A DNA stretch of 64,000 nt from CAIKLP01 sp965279595 (GTDB lineage: Bacteria > Bacteroidota > Bacteroidia > Sphingobacteriales > Sphingobacteriaceae), in assembly GCA_965279595.1 (NCBI GenBank), contig OZ257246.1, forward strand, positions 1,054,001 through 1,118,000. Direction: 5' to 3'. Both the position numbers and the translations under genes were made by a program. The notes below the pieces were generated by a model that had not been told where the DNA came from, made no database searches, and saw nothing but the letters and a program-made list of their open reading frames with translations. Positions within the stretch are counted from its first letter, which is position 1. Each line of letters starts with the position of its first letter. This document shows, piece after piece, positions 24,887-33,828 of the stretch.

Positions 24887-25890
24887 TAATTTTTTTGTTT
24901 TCTATTAGATAAAAATACTAATAATAGACTAATTGAACCTACTACAATGATTGATAATATCTGAGAAGAATGACTTATGGTTGCATATGCTAATCCTGTA
25001 GATTCAGGTATTGCAAACAAAAGCAATGATAATGAAACTGTTGCTTCAAATGCGCCAATACCACCTTGAATAGGGGCTGACATACCTATGCCACCCGCAA
25101 CCATTACAAATAACCCTATTAGTAAAGATAAGTGTGCTGTTTCTTTTAATGCAAAAAAACAGATATAAGTTGATAAAAAATAACATAGCCAAATGCCTAT
25201 TGAATAGATGAAAAATTGTGTCCTTTTCTGAAGTTTTAAAACAGAAAGAAAACCATCTTTTAATCCTTCAACAAACACAAATAATTTATTTAAGACTGAA
25301 ATCTTTTTAAGTTTTTCAATATTATTTTTAATGAAAATATACAAGGAAAAAAAGATAATGAAAGCTGCAGTAATTATTATTGTAACAAAAAATCCGTTAT
25401 CAAACTTTTCAAGAATTGGATTTATTAATTGTGAAAAAATGAACTGATGTATTTTTTCATATAATAAAACAACTGAAAGTATCAATAAAAGAAACAGGAA
25501 TAAAACATCTACTACCCTTTCTAATAAAACAGTTCCAATTAAAGAATTCAATGGGATATTATCTGATTTATTGAGTACAGCACAGCGGGTAACTTCGCCT
25601 AAACGAGGGAAAGCCAAATTTGCCAAATAACCGATCATAACTGCATGAAAAGTATTGGAAGTTTTTGGTTGAAATCCAATTGGTTGCATAAGCATTTTCC
25701 AGCGTAATGCCCTTATCCAATGAGCAACTAAGGATATACAAACTGATAAAAATACCCAATAATAATTTGCAGTTTTTAAACTTTGCCACAATTGACTAAA
25801 ATTCTGATTTCGGAATGAAAACCACAATAAGAGAACTGCAATTGCAAGGAACAGGAAATATTTAGCTATTGAATAAAAGGATTTTTCCAA
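24886..25890 (-). CDS. Lysylphosphatidylglycerol-synthase-TM/UPF0104-family membrane protein
   Basis: A 334-residue protein with about eight hydrophobic segments. The conserved elements RALRWKMLMQPIG, NLAFPRLGEVTRCAVL and VAGGIGMSAPIQGGIGAFEATV (PxxGGxGxxE-type loop) place it in the UPF0104/flippase-like family that includes the membrane half of MprF and AglD-type proteins. It may flip a lipid or a glycolipid across the inner membrane. The start is TTG 25890, four bases after panD's stop, and it overlaps the rfaE2 start by one base, so all four genes from panC appear co-transcribed. Confidence 0.8.
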   Translation of the reverse strand: MEKSFYSIAKYFLFLAIAVLLLWFSFRNQNFSQLWQSLKTANYYWVFLSVCISLVAHWIRALRWKMLMQPIGFQPKTSNTFHAVMIGYLANLAFPRLGEVTRCAVLNKSDNIPLNSLIGTVLLERVVDVLFLFLLLILSVVLLYEKIHQFIFSQLINPILEKFDNGFFVTIIITAAFIIFFSLYIFIKNNIEKLKKISVLNKLFVFVEGLKDGFLSVLKLQKRTQFFIYSIGIWLCYFLSTYICFFALKETAHLSLLIGLFVMVAGGIGMSAPIQGGIGAFEATVSLSLLLFAIPESTGLAYATISHSSQILSIIVVGSISLLLVFLSNRKQKN

Positions 25891-25894
25891 CTGA

Positions 25895-26242
25895 TTAAAT
25901 TAGGCGATTATTTGCATCTGGGAAAATAGTAATTGGCTGGTGCTTTTTTGCTTCTTCGAAATCCATTGTTGCATAAGAAATCACTAATACAATATCTCCA
26001 ACTTGCACCTTTCTTGCTGCAGGACCATTTAAGCAAATGGTTCCACTTCCTCTTTCCCCTTTTATTACATAGGTTTCAAAACGTTCACCATTATTTACAT
26101 TTACCACCTGCACTTTTTCATGTACAATGATGTTTGAGGCTACCATCAAATCTTCATCTATGGTAATACTTCCAACATAATTTAATTCCGCTTGGGTAAC
26201 TTTTACTCTGTGGATTTTAGATTTTAATACTTCAATTTGCAT
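25895..26242 (-). CDS. panD: Aspartate 1-decarboxylase
   Basis: A 115-residue proenzyme that makes beta-alanine from aspartate for pantothenate. The self-cleavage site is Gly24-Ser25 in LNYVGSITID, exactly as in E. coli PanD, where Ser25 becomes the pyruvoyl group; the preceding KIHRVKVT contains the usual Lys9 and the later GxICLNGPAAR loop is present. The frame opens at a TTG (26254), but ATG 26242 gives the family start MQIEVLKSKIHR. It lies between panC and the flippase-like gene on one transcript. Confidence 0.95.
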   Translation of the reverse strand: MQIEVLKSKIHRVKVTQAELNYVGSITIDEDLMVASNIIVHEKVQVVNVNNGERFETYVIKGERGSGTICLNGPAARKVQVGDIVLVISYATMDFEEAKKHQPITIFPDANNRLI

Positions 26243-26302
26243 AATTGAGGGCAAAGGTATAACAAATTCAATAAATTAAGTTAAAGCTTAATTTAGATAG
26301 GC

Positions 26303-27151
26303 TTAATTAGAAAGAAACATATTGTCAATTAATCTAGCCCCTTGAAACTTTATTGCAACAATAGCAACAGGCAAACTGTTTTTAAGTTGAGGATCAAATA
26401 AATGCATATTTTCTGAATCAACGATTTCAAAATATTCTAGTTGACTGTTTGGTATTTCTTTTAAGAAGTCCTGTGCATGTCTTTTAATTTCAGAAAGAGA
26501 ATGTTTCAGAAAATATTCTTTCTGGCAATTCATTAACGCTTTGTAAATCAAACCAGCATTGAATCTGTCTTCTGGACTTAACCTCACATTTCTTGAACTC
26601 ATTGCTAGCCCATCAGGTTCTCTTAAAATGGGGCAAACATGAAGCTTAGTTGGCAAATCAAAGTCTGCAATTAGCTTTTTAACAATCAGCGTTTGTTGAA
26701 GATCCTTTTGTCCAAAGTAGGCATTATTAGGCTGAACCAATTTCAATAATTTATAAACTATTTGTCCAACACCCTTAAAATGTCCAGGACGCATAGCCCC
26801 TTCCCATAATTTTTCAATTTCACCAAAGGAGTGATTCCATGTTTCTTTATCCTCATACATCTCATTTACTTCTGGTAAAAAAAGAATATCACAACCAGCA
26901 TTTTCTAATAATTGTATATCTTTTTCTATTGGACGAGGATATTTTACTAGATCTTTAGGATCATTAAATTGGGTAGGATTGACAAATATACTCGTAATAG
27001 TATATTTATTTGAAGATTTTGATTGGTTGATTAATGAAATATGTCCTGGATGTAAAGCACCCATAGTTGGTACAAAACCAATATTCTCCCCTAGATGCTG
27101 ACTTTTTGAAACAAAATCGCTTAATTCTTTTTTTGTAGTGATTATTTGCAC
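26303..27151 (-). CDS. panC: Pantothenate synthetase
   Basis: A 282-residue enzyme that joins pantoate and beta-alanine using ATP. It has the nucleotidyltransferase PTMGALHPGH (28-37) with the HxGH motif, the SIFVNPTQF and YPRPIEKD stretches, RPGHFKGVGQIVYKLL, FGQKDLQQT and the KMSKS-like AMSSRN. The start codon is GTG 27151. PanD follows 60 bases downstream, so both halves of the beta-alanine-to-pantothenate route are together. It diverges from glycogen synthase, 156 bp away. Confidence 0.96.
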   Translation of the reverse strand: MQIITTKKELSDFVSKSQHLGENIGFVPTMGALHPGHISLINQSKSSNKYTITSIFVNPTQFNDPKDLVKYPRPIEKDIQLLENAGCDILFLPEVNEMYEDKETWNHSFGEIEKLWEGAMRPGHFKGVGQIVYKLLKLVQPNNAYFGQKDLQQTLIVKKLIADFDLPTKLHVCPILREPDGLAMSSRNVRLSPEDRFNAGLIYKALMNCQKEYFLKHSLSEIKRHAQDFLKEIPNSQLEYFEIVDSENMHLFDPQLKNSLPVAIVAIKFQGARLIDNMFLSN

Positions 27152-27242
27152 CCTATATAGCTATTAAAAGGGCAAAATTGTAATTTTTTTAATAATATCA
27201 AGCATCTTACTTGCAATTAGCAAAAAATCTCAATATTATTTG

Positions 27243-27250
27243 TATATTTG
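27243..27250 (+). promoter_or_regulatory. Candidate -7 box for glycogen synthase
   Basis: TATATTTG fits TAnnTTTG and lies 57 bases before the ATG at 27308; no convincing -33 box is seen. The expected leader includes a small hairpin (cgtg-atag-cacg at 27268-27279) and a purine-rich ttaggag site 12 bases before the start. Confidence 0.4.
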
Positions 27251-27307
27251 CAGTCCCAATTCAATTCGTGATAGCACGATAAATTGTTGATTAGGAGTTA
27301 GTTCAGT

Positions 27308-28135
27308 ATGGCAAAAACAAAGATTCTCTTTATCACCCATGAAATGTCACCATTTCTGGAGCTTACCAAAATTTCAAAAATTACTAGACAATTACCTCAA
27401 GCAATGCAAGAAAAAGGATTTGAGATCCGAATCTTGATGCCCCGTTTTGGTAGTATTAATGAAAGAAGAAACAGATTACACGAAGTAATCCGTTTGTCTG
27501 GTATGAATATCGTTATAAACGATAATGATAACCCGTTAATTATTAAGGTAGCTTCGTTACCTACAGCTCGTATGCAAGTTTATTTCTTAGATAATGAGGA
27601 ATATTTTCAACGAAAAAGTGTTTTCCGTGATAACAAGGAAAAGTTTTACGAAGATAATGACGAGCGAATGTTATTCTTTTGCAAAGGTGCCATTGAAACT
27701 GTGAAAAAACTTGGTTGGATGCCAGATGTGGTGCATTGCCTAGGATGGATGAGTAGTTTGGTCCCAATGTATTTAAAAACTTCATATCGTGAAGATCCGA
27801 TGTTTAAGAACGCTAAGGTGGTTTACTCAGTTTATGAGAACTGCTTTACTGAAAGCTTGAACAAAGATTTGAAAACGAAAGCATTAATGCCTGAAATGGA
27901 AGTGGCTGATACTCTAATTCTAAAAGATACTACTTGTGCTGCTTTACACATGAATGCAATAAATTTTGCAGATGCAGTAATTAAAGCAGACGAAAATATA
28001 GATTCTAGCGTTTTGAAGTATCTTGCTAAGCAAACAGATAAAGTTGTCGTTGAAAACTTCAATCATGAAGAATTCGATTTTGATACTTTTGTTCAGTTTT
28101 ATGAAGAAGTAAGTGACGAATTAATTACTGCTTAA
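27308..28135 (+). CDS. Short glycogen/starch synthase (GT5 N-terminal domain only)
   Basis: A 275-residue protein matching the N-terminal Rossmann domain of GT5 glycogen synthases: KILFITHEMSPFLELTKISK resembles the ADP-glucose-binding xPxxKxGGL region, and RILMPRFGSI and GWMPDVVHCLGWMSSLVPMYLK are the other landmarks. The KTGGL lysine loop is modified to LTKISKI, and the entire C-terminal glycosyltransferase domain is absent. Such stand-alone proteins occur in Bacteroidota; catalytic activity is doubtful and a regulatory or structural role is possible. The DUF4270 gene follows at 16 bases. Confidence 0.75.
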   Translation: MAKTKILFITHEMSPFLELTKISKITRQLPQAMQEKGFEIRILMPRFGSINERRNRLHEVIRLSGMNIVINDNDNPLIIKVASLPTARMQVYFLDNEEYFQRKSVFRDNKEKFYEDNDERMLFFCKGAIETVKKLGWMPDVVHCLGWMSSLVPMYLKTSYREDPMFKNAKVVYSVYENCFTESLNKDLKTKALMPEMEVADTLILKDTTCAALHMNAINFADAVIKADENIDSSVLKYLAKQTDKVVVENFNHEEFDFDTFVQFYEEVSDELITA

Positions 28136-28151
28136 ATCTATTTTGATATAA

Positions 28152-29459
28152 ATGAAGTTTTATACTACTAAAGACTTATTAATTTTATTAATAAGTCTTT
28201 TTATTTTTCAATCCTGTAAAAAGGAAGGTTCTATTGGATTAGAAAATCAAATAAATGAATCTGGTTTGTCGGGTGAGTTTATTGATACAAGTACTATTCA
28301 AATTTTTACTGTAAAAGATGATACGTTAGTTTCATCTAATTATGTAAGAAATCAGGTAGGAGAATTTGTAGATCCAGTTTTCGGAACCACCAATGCAAGT
28401 GTTGCTTTTCATGCTACTTTGTCAAAAAACAATGTTGATTTTGGTACTAATCCAACACTTGATTCTATTATCTTGGTAATGGGTTATATCGGCGAATCTT
28501 CTCAAAGATTTTATGGTGATACAAATTCAGTTATTAATTTAACTGTTAATCAATTGGATGAAACTATAAGTAATGACAGTGTTTATTATTCAAATAAAAA
28601 TTTTCTAACAAAGGCTACAAGTATTGGCTCTATTAATTACAGACCTAATCCAACTGATAGTATTCTATTACAAAACATTCGAGATAATAAACCTGATACT
28701 GTAATTAAAGTATATCAACATGTTCGTATTAAATTGAATGATGTTTTTGGACAAGAAATTTTATCTAAATCAGGTCAGGCGGATTTATCTGAAAATTCAT
28801 CTTTTTTAAATGCATATAAAGGATTTTATTTAAAAGCAACAAAAGTAAGCGGTGCTGGTGGAATTATGTCATTTGATTTGACAAACTCTAATCGTTCTTA
28901 CATTGTGTTATATTATAAAAATAGTACAGATACTACTAATTTTATTTTCAATATAAATAGTGTTGCAGCTAACATCAATAAATATGATCACAGCTATACA
29001 GGAACTGTTGTTCAGAGTCAATTAAATGATTCTACACTTGGAGATAACACATTTTACATTCAATCATTAGGAGGCTTAAGAGCAAAAATAAAATTCCCTC
29101 ATTTAGAAAAACTTATTGATTCTGGTCTCATTGCTGTTAATAAAGCTATTTTGATTATTCCTATTGAAACTGGCTCAAGTGATTTGTTTTCTCCTATTGG
29201 AACATTAGCTTTGAAAGCAAGAAGAACTGATAATACGGAGTTTTTAATTTCTACAGCTAGTTATAATGCAAGTAAAAAACAATACAGTATTGAGTTAACT
29301 AAAACCGTTCAACAATTAATTCAAAACAAGTTAACGTTTAAAGAATTGTATATTGATGATCAAAGTAAACAAATCAGATCCAATAGAAGTATTTTGAATG
29401 GACCACAGAATCCAATCAAACCGATGAAGTTGGAAATTAGTTATTCAAAACTTTATTAG
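28152..29459 (+). CDS. DUF4270-family lipoprotein
   Basis: A 435-residue exported lipoprotein with a signal peptide (LLILLISLFIFQSC, Cys22). The body is rich in short beta-strands and matches the DUF4270 layout: an early GSIGLE, VDPVFGTTNASVAFHATL, a central RIKLNDVFGQEIL and a final LYIDDQ...KPMKLEISYSKL. No enzymatic motif is seen; an outer-membrane or periplasmic structural role is likely. It follows glycogen synthase at 16 bases, a pairing I recall from other Bacteroidota. Its signal-peptide codons contain a terminator-like hairpin (28170-28200). Confidence 0.8.
   Translation: MKFYTTKDLLILLISLFIFQSCKKEGSIGLENQINESGLSGEFIDTSTIQIFTVKDDTLVSSNYVRNQVGEFVDPVFGTTNASVAFHATLSKNNVDFGTNPTLDSIILVMGYIGESSQRFYGDTNSVINLTVNQLDETISNDSVYYSNKNFLTKATSIGSINYRPNPTDSILLQNIRDNKPDTVIKVYQHVRIKLNDVFGQEILSKSGQADLSENSSFLNAYKGFYLKATKVSGAGGIMSFDLTNSNRSYIVLYYKNSTDTTNFIFNINSVAANINKYDHSYTGTVVQSQLNDSTLGDNTFYIQSLGGLRAKIKFPHLEKLIDSGLIAVNKAILIIPIETGSSDLFSPIGTLALKARRTDNTEFLISTASYNASKKQYSIELTKTVQQLIQNKLTFKELYIDDQSKQIRSNRSILNGPQNPIKPMKLEISYSKLY
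28170..28207 (+). terminator. Terminator-like hairpin inside the DUF4270 signal-peptide codons
   Basis: The arms aaagacttattaa (28170-28182) and ttaataagtcttt (28188-28200) are perfectly complementary over 13 bp around a five-base loop and are followed by a T-rich stretch (tttttatttttc), all within the first 20 codons of the DUF4270 gene and 35 bases after glycogen synthase. It could terminate the upstream transcript early, or be a by-product of leucine/isoleucine codons. Confidence 0.45.
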
Positions 29460-29460
29460 T

Positions 29461-29468
29461 TATTTTTG
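29461..29468 (+). promoter_or_regulatory. Candidate -7 box for glmS
   Basis: TATTTTTG is a full TAnnTTTG match 31 bases before the glmS ATG; a second match, TAATTTTG, lies at 29484-29491 and would give an almost leaderless transcript. No -33 element is convincing for either. Confidence 0.35.
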
Positions 29469-29498
29469 TTTTCATGTTTAATTTAATTTTGATACAAT

Positions 29499-31334
29499 AT
29501 GTGTGGAATTGTAGGTTATATAGGTCATAGAGAAGCATATCCAGTAATAATAAAAGGTCTGAAAAGACTTGAATATAGAGGATATGATAGCGCAGGTGTT
29601 GCCTTACTTAATGGGGGCATGAAAATTTACAAAAAGGCTGGAAAAGTAAGCGATTTAGAAGCCTATACAGAAAATTTTGATACTTCAGGAAGTACTGGAA
29701 TGGGTCATACTAGATGGGCTACACATGGTGAACCCAATGATAGAAATGCACATCCTCATACATCAAATAATGGTAGATTGTCAATTATACATAATGGTAT
29801 AATTGAAAACTATGCAAGTATTAAAGAAGAATTAATTCATAGAGGTCACGTATTTAATAGTGATACCGATACGGAAGTTTTAATTCACTTAATTGAAGAT
29901 ATTCAAGAAAAAACAAATACCAGTTTAGAAGAATCAGTAAGAATAGCACTTCATGAAATTGTGGGTGCTTATGCTATTGTAATTCTTTCTATGGATGCGG
30001 AGGATGAATTAATTGTTGCAAGAAAAGGAAGTCCGATGGTTATTGGTATTGGAGAAGGGGAGCATTTTATTGCTTCAGATGCTACACCAATAATTGAGTA
30101 TACAAAGAATGTTGTTTATTTAAATGATAGCGAAATGGCTATTGTTAAAAAGGATTCCTTGGTGATTAAAACAATTGATAATATTGTTCAGAATCCATAT
30201 ATACATGAATTGGAAATGCAATTGGAAATGATAGAAAAGGGTGGCTACGAGCATTTCATGATGAAAGAAATATATGAGCAACCACGTTCCATTTATGATA
30301 GCATGCGCGGAAGGATTAGAGCAAAAGATGGTCTTATTTCATTGGGTGGTTTAAATGAATTCGAATCTAAATTTAAAAATGCGGAAAGAATTATCATCGT
30401 TGCTTGCGGAACTTCATGGCATGCTGGTTTAGTTGCAGAATATATCATCGAAGAATTTGCTAGAGTACCAGTTGAAGTTGAGTATGCTTCTGAATTTAGA
30501 TATCGCAATCCGATTATTAATGAAAATGATATTGTAATTGCTATTTCTCAATCAGGTGAAACTGCAGATACTCTTGCAGCTATTGAATTAGCTAAATCAA
30601 AAGGAGCAACAATTTTTGGAATTTGTAATGTTGTTGGCTCATCAATTCCTAGAGCCTCACATGCTGGTGCTTATACACATGCTGGTCCAGAAATAGGCGT
30701 AGCTTCAACCAAAGCATTTACTGCTCAAGTAACTATTTTAACTTTATTAGCATGGTCACTAGCACAAATTAAAGGAACAATTAAACGTTCAAGGATTGTT
30801 GAGTTGTTAACTGCTTTAGAAGAAATTCCAAGTAAAGTAGAAAGAGCACTTGCTTCAAATGATCAAATTAAAGAAATATCTCAACGTTTTCATGATGCAC
30901 ATAATTTCTTATATTTAGGAAGAGGATTTAATTTTCCTGTTGCTTTAGAAGGAGCATTAAAATTAAAGGAAATATCATATATACATGCAGAAGGTTATCC
31001 TGCAGCTGAAATGAAACATGGTCCAATTGCCCTCATAGATGAGAACATGCCTGTAGTGGTGATTGCAACTAAAGGAACAATATTAGAAAAAACAATTTCT
31101 AATATTCAAGAAGTAAAAGCTAGAAAAGGAATTATAATAGCCATTGTTACAGAAGGAGATACTGAGGTGAAAAAAATGGCTGATTATGTTATTGAAATTC
31201 CCGAAACGGAAGAAGCTTTAGTTCCATTGTTAGCAACAATTCCATTGCAATTATTGTCATATCACATAGCTATTATGCGTGGCTGCAATGTAGACCAACC
31301 AAGGAATTTGGCAAAATCTGTTACAGTTGAATAA
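29499..31334 (+). CDS. glmS: Glutamine-fructose-6-phosphate aminotransferase (isomerising)
   Basis: A 611-residue enzyme that makes glucosamine 6-phosphate from fructose 6-phosphate and glutamine for peptidoglycan and lipopolysaccharide. The N-terminal glutaminase starts with the nucleophile Cys2 (CGIVGYIG), followed by LEYRGYDSAGVA and GHTRWATHGEP; the C-terminal half has two SIS domains (IIVACGTSWHAG, ISQSGETADTLAA, the C-terminal DQPRNLAKSVTVE). Length and motifs are standard. No glmS ribozyme was seen upstream. It ends at a strong terminator shared with sodA. Confidence 0.98.
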   Translation: MCGIVGYIGHREAYPVIIKGLKRLEYRGYDSAGVALLNGGMKIYKKAGKVSDLEAYTENFDTSGSTGMGHTRWATHGEPNDRNAHPHTSNNGRLSIIHNGIIENYASIKEELIHRGHVFNSDTDTEVLIHLIEDIQEKTNTSLEESVRIALHEIVGAYAIVILSMDAEDELIVARKGSPMVIGIGEGEHFIASDATPIIEYTKNVVYLNDSEMAIVKKDSLVIKTIDNIVQNPYIHELEMQLEMIEKGGYEHFMMKEIYEQPRSIYDSMRGRIRAKDGLISLGGLNEFESKFKNAERIIIVACGTSWHAGLVAEYIIEEFARVPVEVEYASEFRYRNPIINENDIVIAISQSGETADTLAAIELAKSKGATIFGICNVVGSSIPRASHAGAYTHAGPEIGVASTKAFTAQVTILTLLAWSLAQIKGTIKRSRIVELLTALEEIPSKVERALASNDQIKEISQRFHDAHNFLYLGRGFNFPVALEGALKLKEISYIHAEGYPAAEMKHGPIALIDENMPVVVIATKGTILEKTISNIQEVKARKGIIIAIVTEGDTEVKKMADYVIEIPETEEALVPLLATIPLQLLSYHIAIMRGCNVDQPRNLAKSVTVE

Positions 31335-31351
31335 CTTAAATTTATATAATA

Positions 31352-31388
31352 AAAAAAAGCGTTTTGATTTTTTCAAAACGCTTTTTTT
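31352..31388. terminator. Strong bidirectional intrinsic terminator
   Basis: A perfect 16-bp stem (31352-31367 with 31373-31388, core gcgttttga/tcaaaacgc) around a five-T loop, with A-runs on the left and T-runs on the right, lies between convergent glmS and sodA and can stop both. Confidence 0.92.
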
Positions 31389-31407
31389 ATAAAGTAATGA
31401 GTTGATT

Positions 31408-32019
31408 TTATTTTAATGCATTATTATATCTTTCAGAAACTGCATCCCAATTTATTACATTGTAAAATGCAGACATATAATCAGGTCGACGATTCTGATA
31501 TTTTAAATAATAAGCATGTTCCCAAACATCCATTCCTAAAATTGGTGTACCCTTAACTTCGGCAATATCCATTAATGGATTATCTTGATTTGCAGTTGAA
31601 CAAACTGCTAATTTTTTATCAGCTCCAACAATAAGCCATGCCCATCCTGAACCAAATCTTGTAGCACCTGCAGCACTGAATTTAGTTTTGAATTCTTCAA
31701 AAGTTCCAAATGCTGAATTAATTGCTTCTGCTAATGCTCCAGTTGGGTTACCACCTTTATTGGGGCTCATTATTGACCAAAATAAAGAGTGATTATAATG
31801 TCCACCTCCATTGTTGCGAACAGCCATTGGTTGCTTAGAAATTGATTTGCAAATTTCTTCAATACTTAATTTTTCAGTATCGGTTCCTGCAATTGCATTG
31901 TTTAAATTAGTGACATAGGCAGCATGATGTTTACCATGATGAATTTCCATAGTCATTTTGTCGATGTGCGGTTCTAGCGCATCTACAGCATATGATAATG
32001 CTGGAAGTGTAAAGGCCAT
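31408..32019 (-). CDS. sodA: Superoxide dismutase, Mn/Fe family
   Basis: A 203-residue superoxide dismutase. The metal ligands are His27 (EIHHGKHH), His77 (HYNHSLFW), Asp164 and His168 (DVWEHAYY). Gly72-Gly73 before HYNH and the outer-sphere Gln145 in STANQDNPL point to the manganese form rather than the iron form, where a Gln precedes the second ligand; cambialistic use is possible. No signal peptide is present, so it protects the cytoplasm from superoxide. A -7-like box TATATTTG lies on the minus strand at 32049-32056, 30 bases upstream. Confidence 0.95.
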   Translation of the reverse strand: MAFTLPALSYAVDALEPHIDKMTMEIHHGKHHAAYVTNLNNAIAGTDTEKLSIEEICKSISKQPMAVRNNGGGHYNHSLFWSIMSPNKGGNPTGALAEAINSAFGTFEEFKTKFSAAGATRFGSGWAWLIVGADKKLAVCSTANQDNPLMDIAEVKGTPILGMDVWEHAYYLKYQNRRPDYMSAFYNVINWDAVSERYNNALK

Positions 32020-32048
32020 ATTATTTTGTATTAATTGTTTTTCTTAAA

Positions 32049-32056
32049 CAAATATA
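32049..32056 (-). promoter_or_regulatory. Candidate -7 box for sodA
   Basis: Read on the minus strand this is TATATTTG, a full TAnnTTTG match, 29 bases before the sodA start at 32019. No -33 element of good spacing is seen. Confidence 0.4.
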
Positions 32057-32076
32057 TCAATTAAAGGTTTCTGTTT

Positions 32077-32526
32077 TTAATCTCTTTTGTTTTTAAAAAA
32101 AGTTTGTAAAATCAACCTACATTCATCTTCGAGAATGCCAGTTAGTATTTCTGTTTTTGGATGTAAAATATTACCACCAAAAAGCTGGTAACCTCTTTTT
32201 TCATCTTTAGAACCAAAAACAACTTTCCCTATTTGAGACCAGTAAGAAGCACCAGCGCACATTACACAAGGTTCAATTGTTACATAAAGACTACATTCTG
32301 CTAAATATTTCGACCCTAAAAAATTTGATGCAGAAGTAAATGCTTGCATTTCAGCATGCGCAGTAACATCAGTTAATTTCTCTGTGAGATTATGTGCACG
32401 TGCAATTATTTTGTTTTTACATACAATTACTGCCCCAATTGGAACCTCATCTTCTTCAAAAGCTATTTGTGCTTCTTTTAAAGCTTCATTCATAAAGTAT
32501 TCATCAGAAAATAAAGTATAGTTCAT
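32077..32526 (-). CDS. tadA: tRNA-specific adenosine deaminase / nucleoside deaminase
   Basis: A 149-residue zinc-dependent deaminase. The catalytic pair is HAE (His57, Glu59), with the zinc ligands PCVMC (Cys87, Cys90), and PIGAVIV at the start of the core matches TadA. It should convert the wobble adenosine of tRNA-Arg to inosine; guanine deaminases of the same fold are an alternative. It ends 57 bases upstream of sodA and diverges from the rRNA methyltransferase with only 38 bp between the starts. Confidence 0.88.
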   Translation of the reverse strand: MNYTLFSDEYFMNEALKEAQIAFEEDEVPIGAVIVCKNKIIARAHNLTEKLTDVTAHAEMQAFTSASNFLGSKYLAECSLYVTIEPCVMCAGASYWSQIGKVVFGSKDEKRGYQLFGGNILHPKTEILTGILEDECRLILQTFFKNKRD

Positions 32527-32543
32527 TTTTGCTTCAGTAAATG

Positions 32544-32551
32544 TATTTTTG
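32544..32551 (+). promoter_or_regulatory. Candidate -7 box for the rRNA methyltransferase
   Basis: TATTTTTG matches TAnnTTTG and is 13 bases before the ATG at 32565. A TTTTTG 12 bases upstream is too close to be an ideal -33 element. Confidence 0.35.
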
Positions 32552-32564
32552 GTAAAATTATAAA

Positions 32565-33752
32565 ATGATTCAAGTTAATTTAATAAAGGGGAAAGAAAAA
32601 CCAGTAAAGCACCATCATAGTTGGGTTTTCTCGGGTGCTATTGCTAAACTTTCTGGTAAAGCAATTAATGGAGATATTGTAAGTGTTCATGATTTTGAAG
32701 GGAAGTTTTTGGCTTATGGGTATTTTAACCAACTTTCCAAAATAACTATCCGCTTATTAGAGTGGAATCAGAATGTTGAAGTAAATAATGATTGGTGGAG
32801 ACAAAAGTTGCAAGCTTCCATAGATAGACGAAAAGAAGGAATTGATTTAAGTAATACTAATAGTTACCGCTTAGTATTTAGTGAAGCAGATGAATTGCCA
32901 GGGTTAATTGTAGATAAATTTCAAGATTATTTAGTGTGTCAATTTTTAACTTTAGGAATAGACCAAAGAAAAAATGAAATTGTAAACATCCTAAATAAAA
33001 TTTTAAATCCTAAAGGAATTTATGAACGTAGTGATTCTGCTTCAAGAATTTTAGAAGGCTTAGAAATTTCAAATGGTTTATTGATGGGAGAATTGCCCAA
33101 AGAGCCTATAAACATTAAAGAGAACGGCTTAACCTTTATAGTTGATTTAACTGATGGACAAAAATCTGGTTATTTTCTAGATCAAAGAGAGAACAGGGAT
33201 TATCTGGCACAATTCACTAAGAATAAAAAAGTCCTAGATTGTTTTTGTTATACCGGTGGATTTAGCATTAATTCAAAAAATGCTGGTGCAAAAGAAGTTT
33301 GGTCTGTTGATTCTTCATCACAAGCAATTCATGCAGTTGCAAACAATTATGCATTGAATGATTTAAGTTTTGATCAGGATAAATTAATTGAGCATGATGT
33401 ATTTCAATTCTTGAGAAATGCACAACAGAATAGTCAGCATTGGGATTTAATAATTTTGGATCCACCCAAATTAGCCCCCTCAAGGAAATCTTTACCTAGA
33501 GCTGAACGTGCTTATAAAGATCTGAACATGCAAGCTTTGAAATTGATGCAGACAGGTGATTTATTAGCTACATTTTCATGTTCAGCTAGTGTAACACTCG
33601 AACATTTTAAACAAATATTGGCTTGGGCAGCGCTTGATGCAGGAAAAGAATTGCAGTTTATACATGAATTTGGACAACCAATTGACCACCCGGTAAGAAG
33701 CGCATTTCCTGAATCATCTTATTTAAAAGGCCTTTTTTGTAGGGTAATTTGA
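32565..33752 (+). CDS. rlmI: Class I SAM-dependent 23S rRNA methyltransferase (RlmI-like)
   Basis: A 395-residue protein with an N-terminal PUA domain (HHSWVFSGAIAKL...GDIVSVHDFEGKFLAYGYFN) followed by a Rossmann methyltransferase domain. Motif I is DCFCYTGGFS (Asp225), motif IV is DPPKLAPS (299-306) and the C-terminal SCSASV has the likely catalytic Cys339. This matches the RlmI family, which methylates a cytosine in 23S rRNA (C5 of C1962 in E. coli); the exact target here is assumed by homology. It diverges from tadA and is followed by the rimP operon. Confidence 0.88.
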   Translation: MIQVNLIKGKEKPVKHHHSWVFSGAIAKLSGKAINGDIVSVHDFEGKFLAYGYFNQLSKITIRLLEWNQNVEVNNDWWRQKLQASIDRRKEGIDLSNTNSYRLVFSEADELPGLIVDKFQDYLVCQFLTLGIDQRKNEIVNILNKILNPKGIYERSDSASRILEGLEISNGLLMGELPKEPINIKENGLTFIVDLTDGQKSGYFLDQRENRDYLAQFTKNKKVLDCFCYTGGFSINSKNAGAKEVWSVDSSSQAIHAVANNYALNDLSFDQDKLIEHDVFQFLRNAQQNSQHWDLIILDPPKLAPSRKSLPRAERAYKDLNMQALKLMQTGDLLATFSCSASVTLEHFKQILAWAALDAGKELQFIHEFGQPIDHPVRSAFPESSYLKGLFCRVI

Positions 33753-33803
33753 TTAAAATGACTAGATTTTTCAACTAAATTTCTTTAAAAGGGCTAAAAA
33801 TAT

Positions 33804-33811
33804 TATATTTG
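33804..33811 (+). promoter_or_regulatory. Candidate -7 box for the rimP-nusA-infB operon
   Basis: TATATTTG matches TAnnTTTG. The implied transcription start (about 33818) places the GC-rich hairpin of 33829-33856 inside the 5' leader of the rimP transcript. Confidence 0.45.
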
Positions 33812-33828
33812 CCAAGCAAAACATTGAT

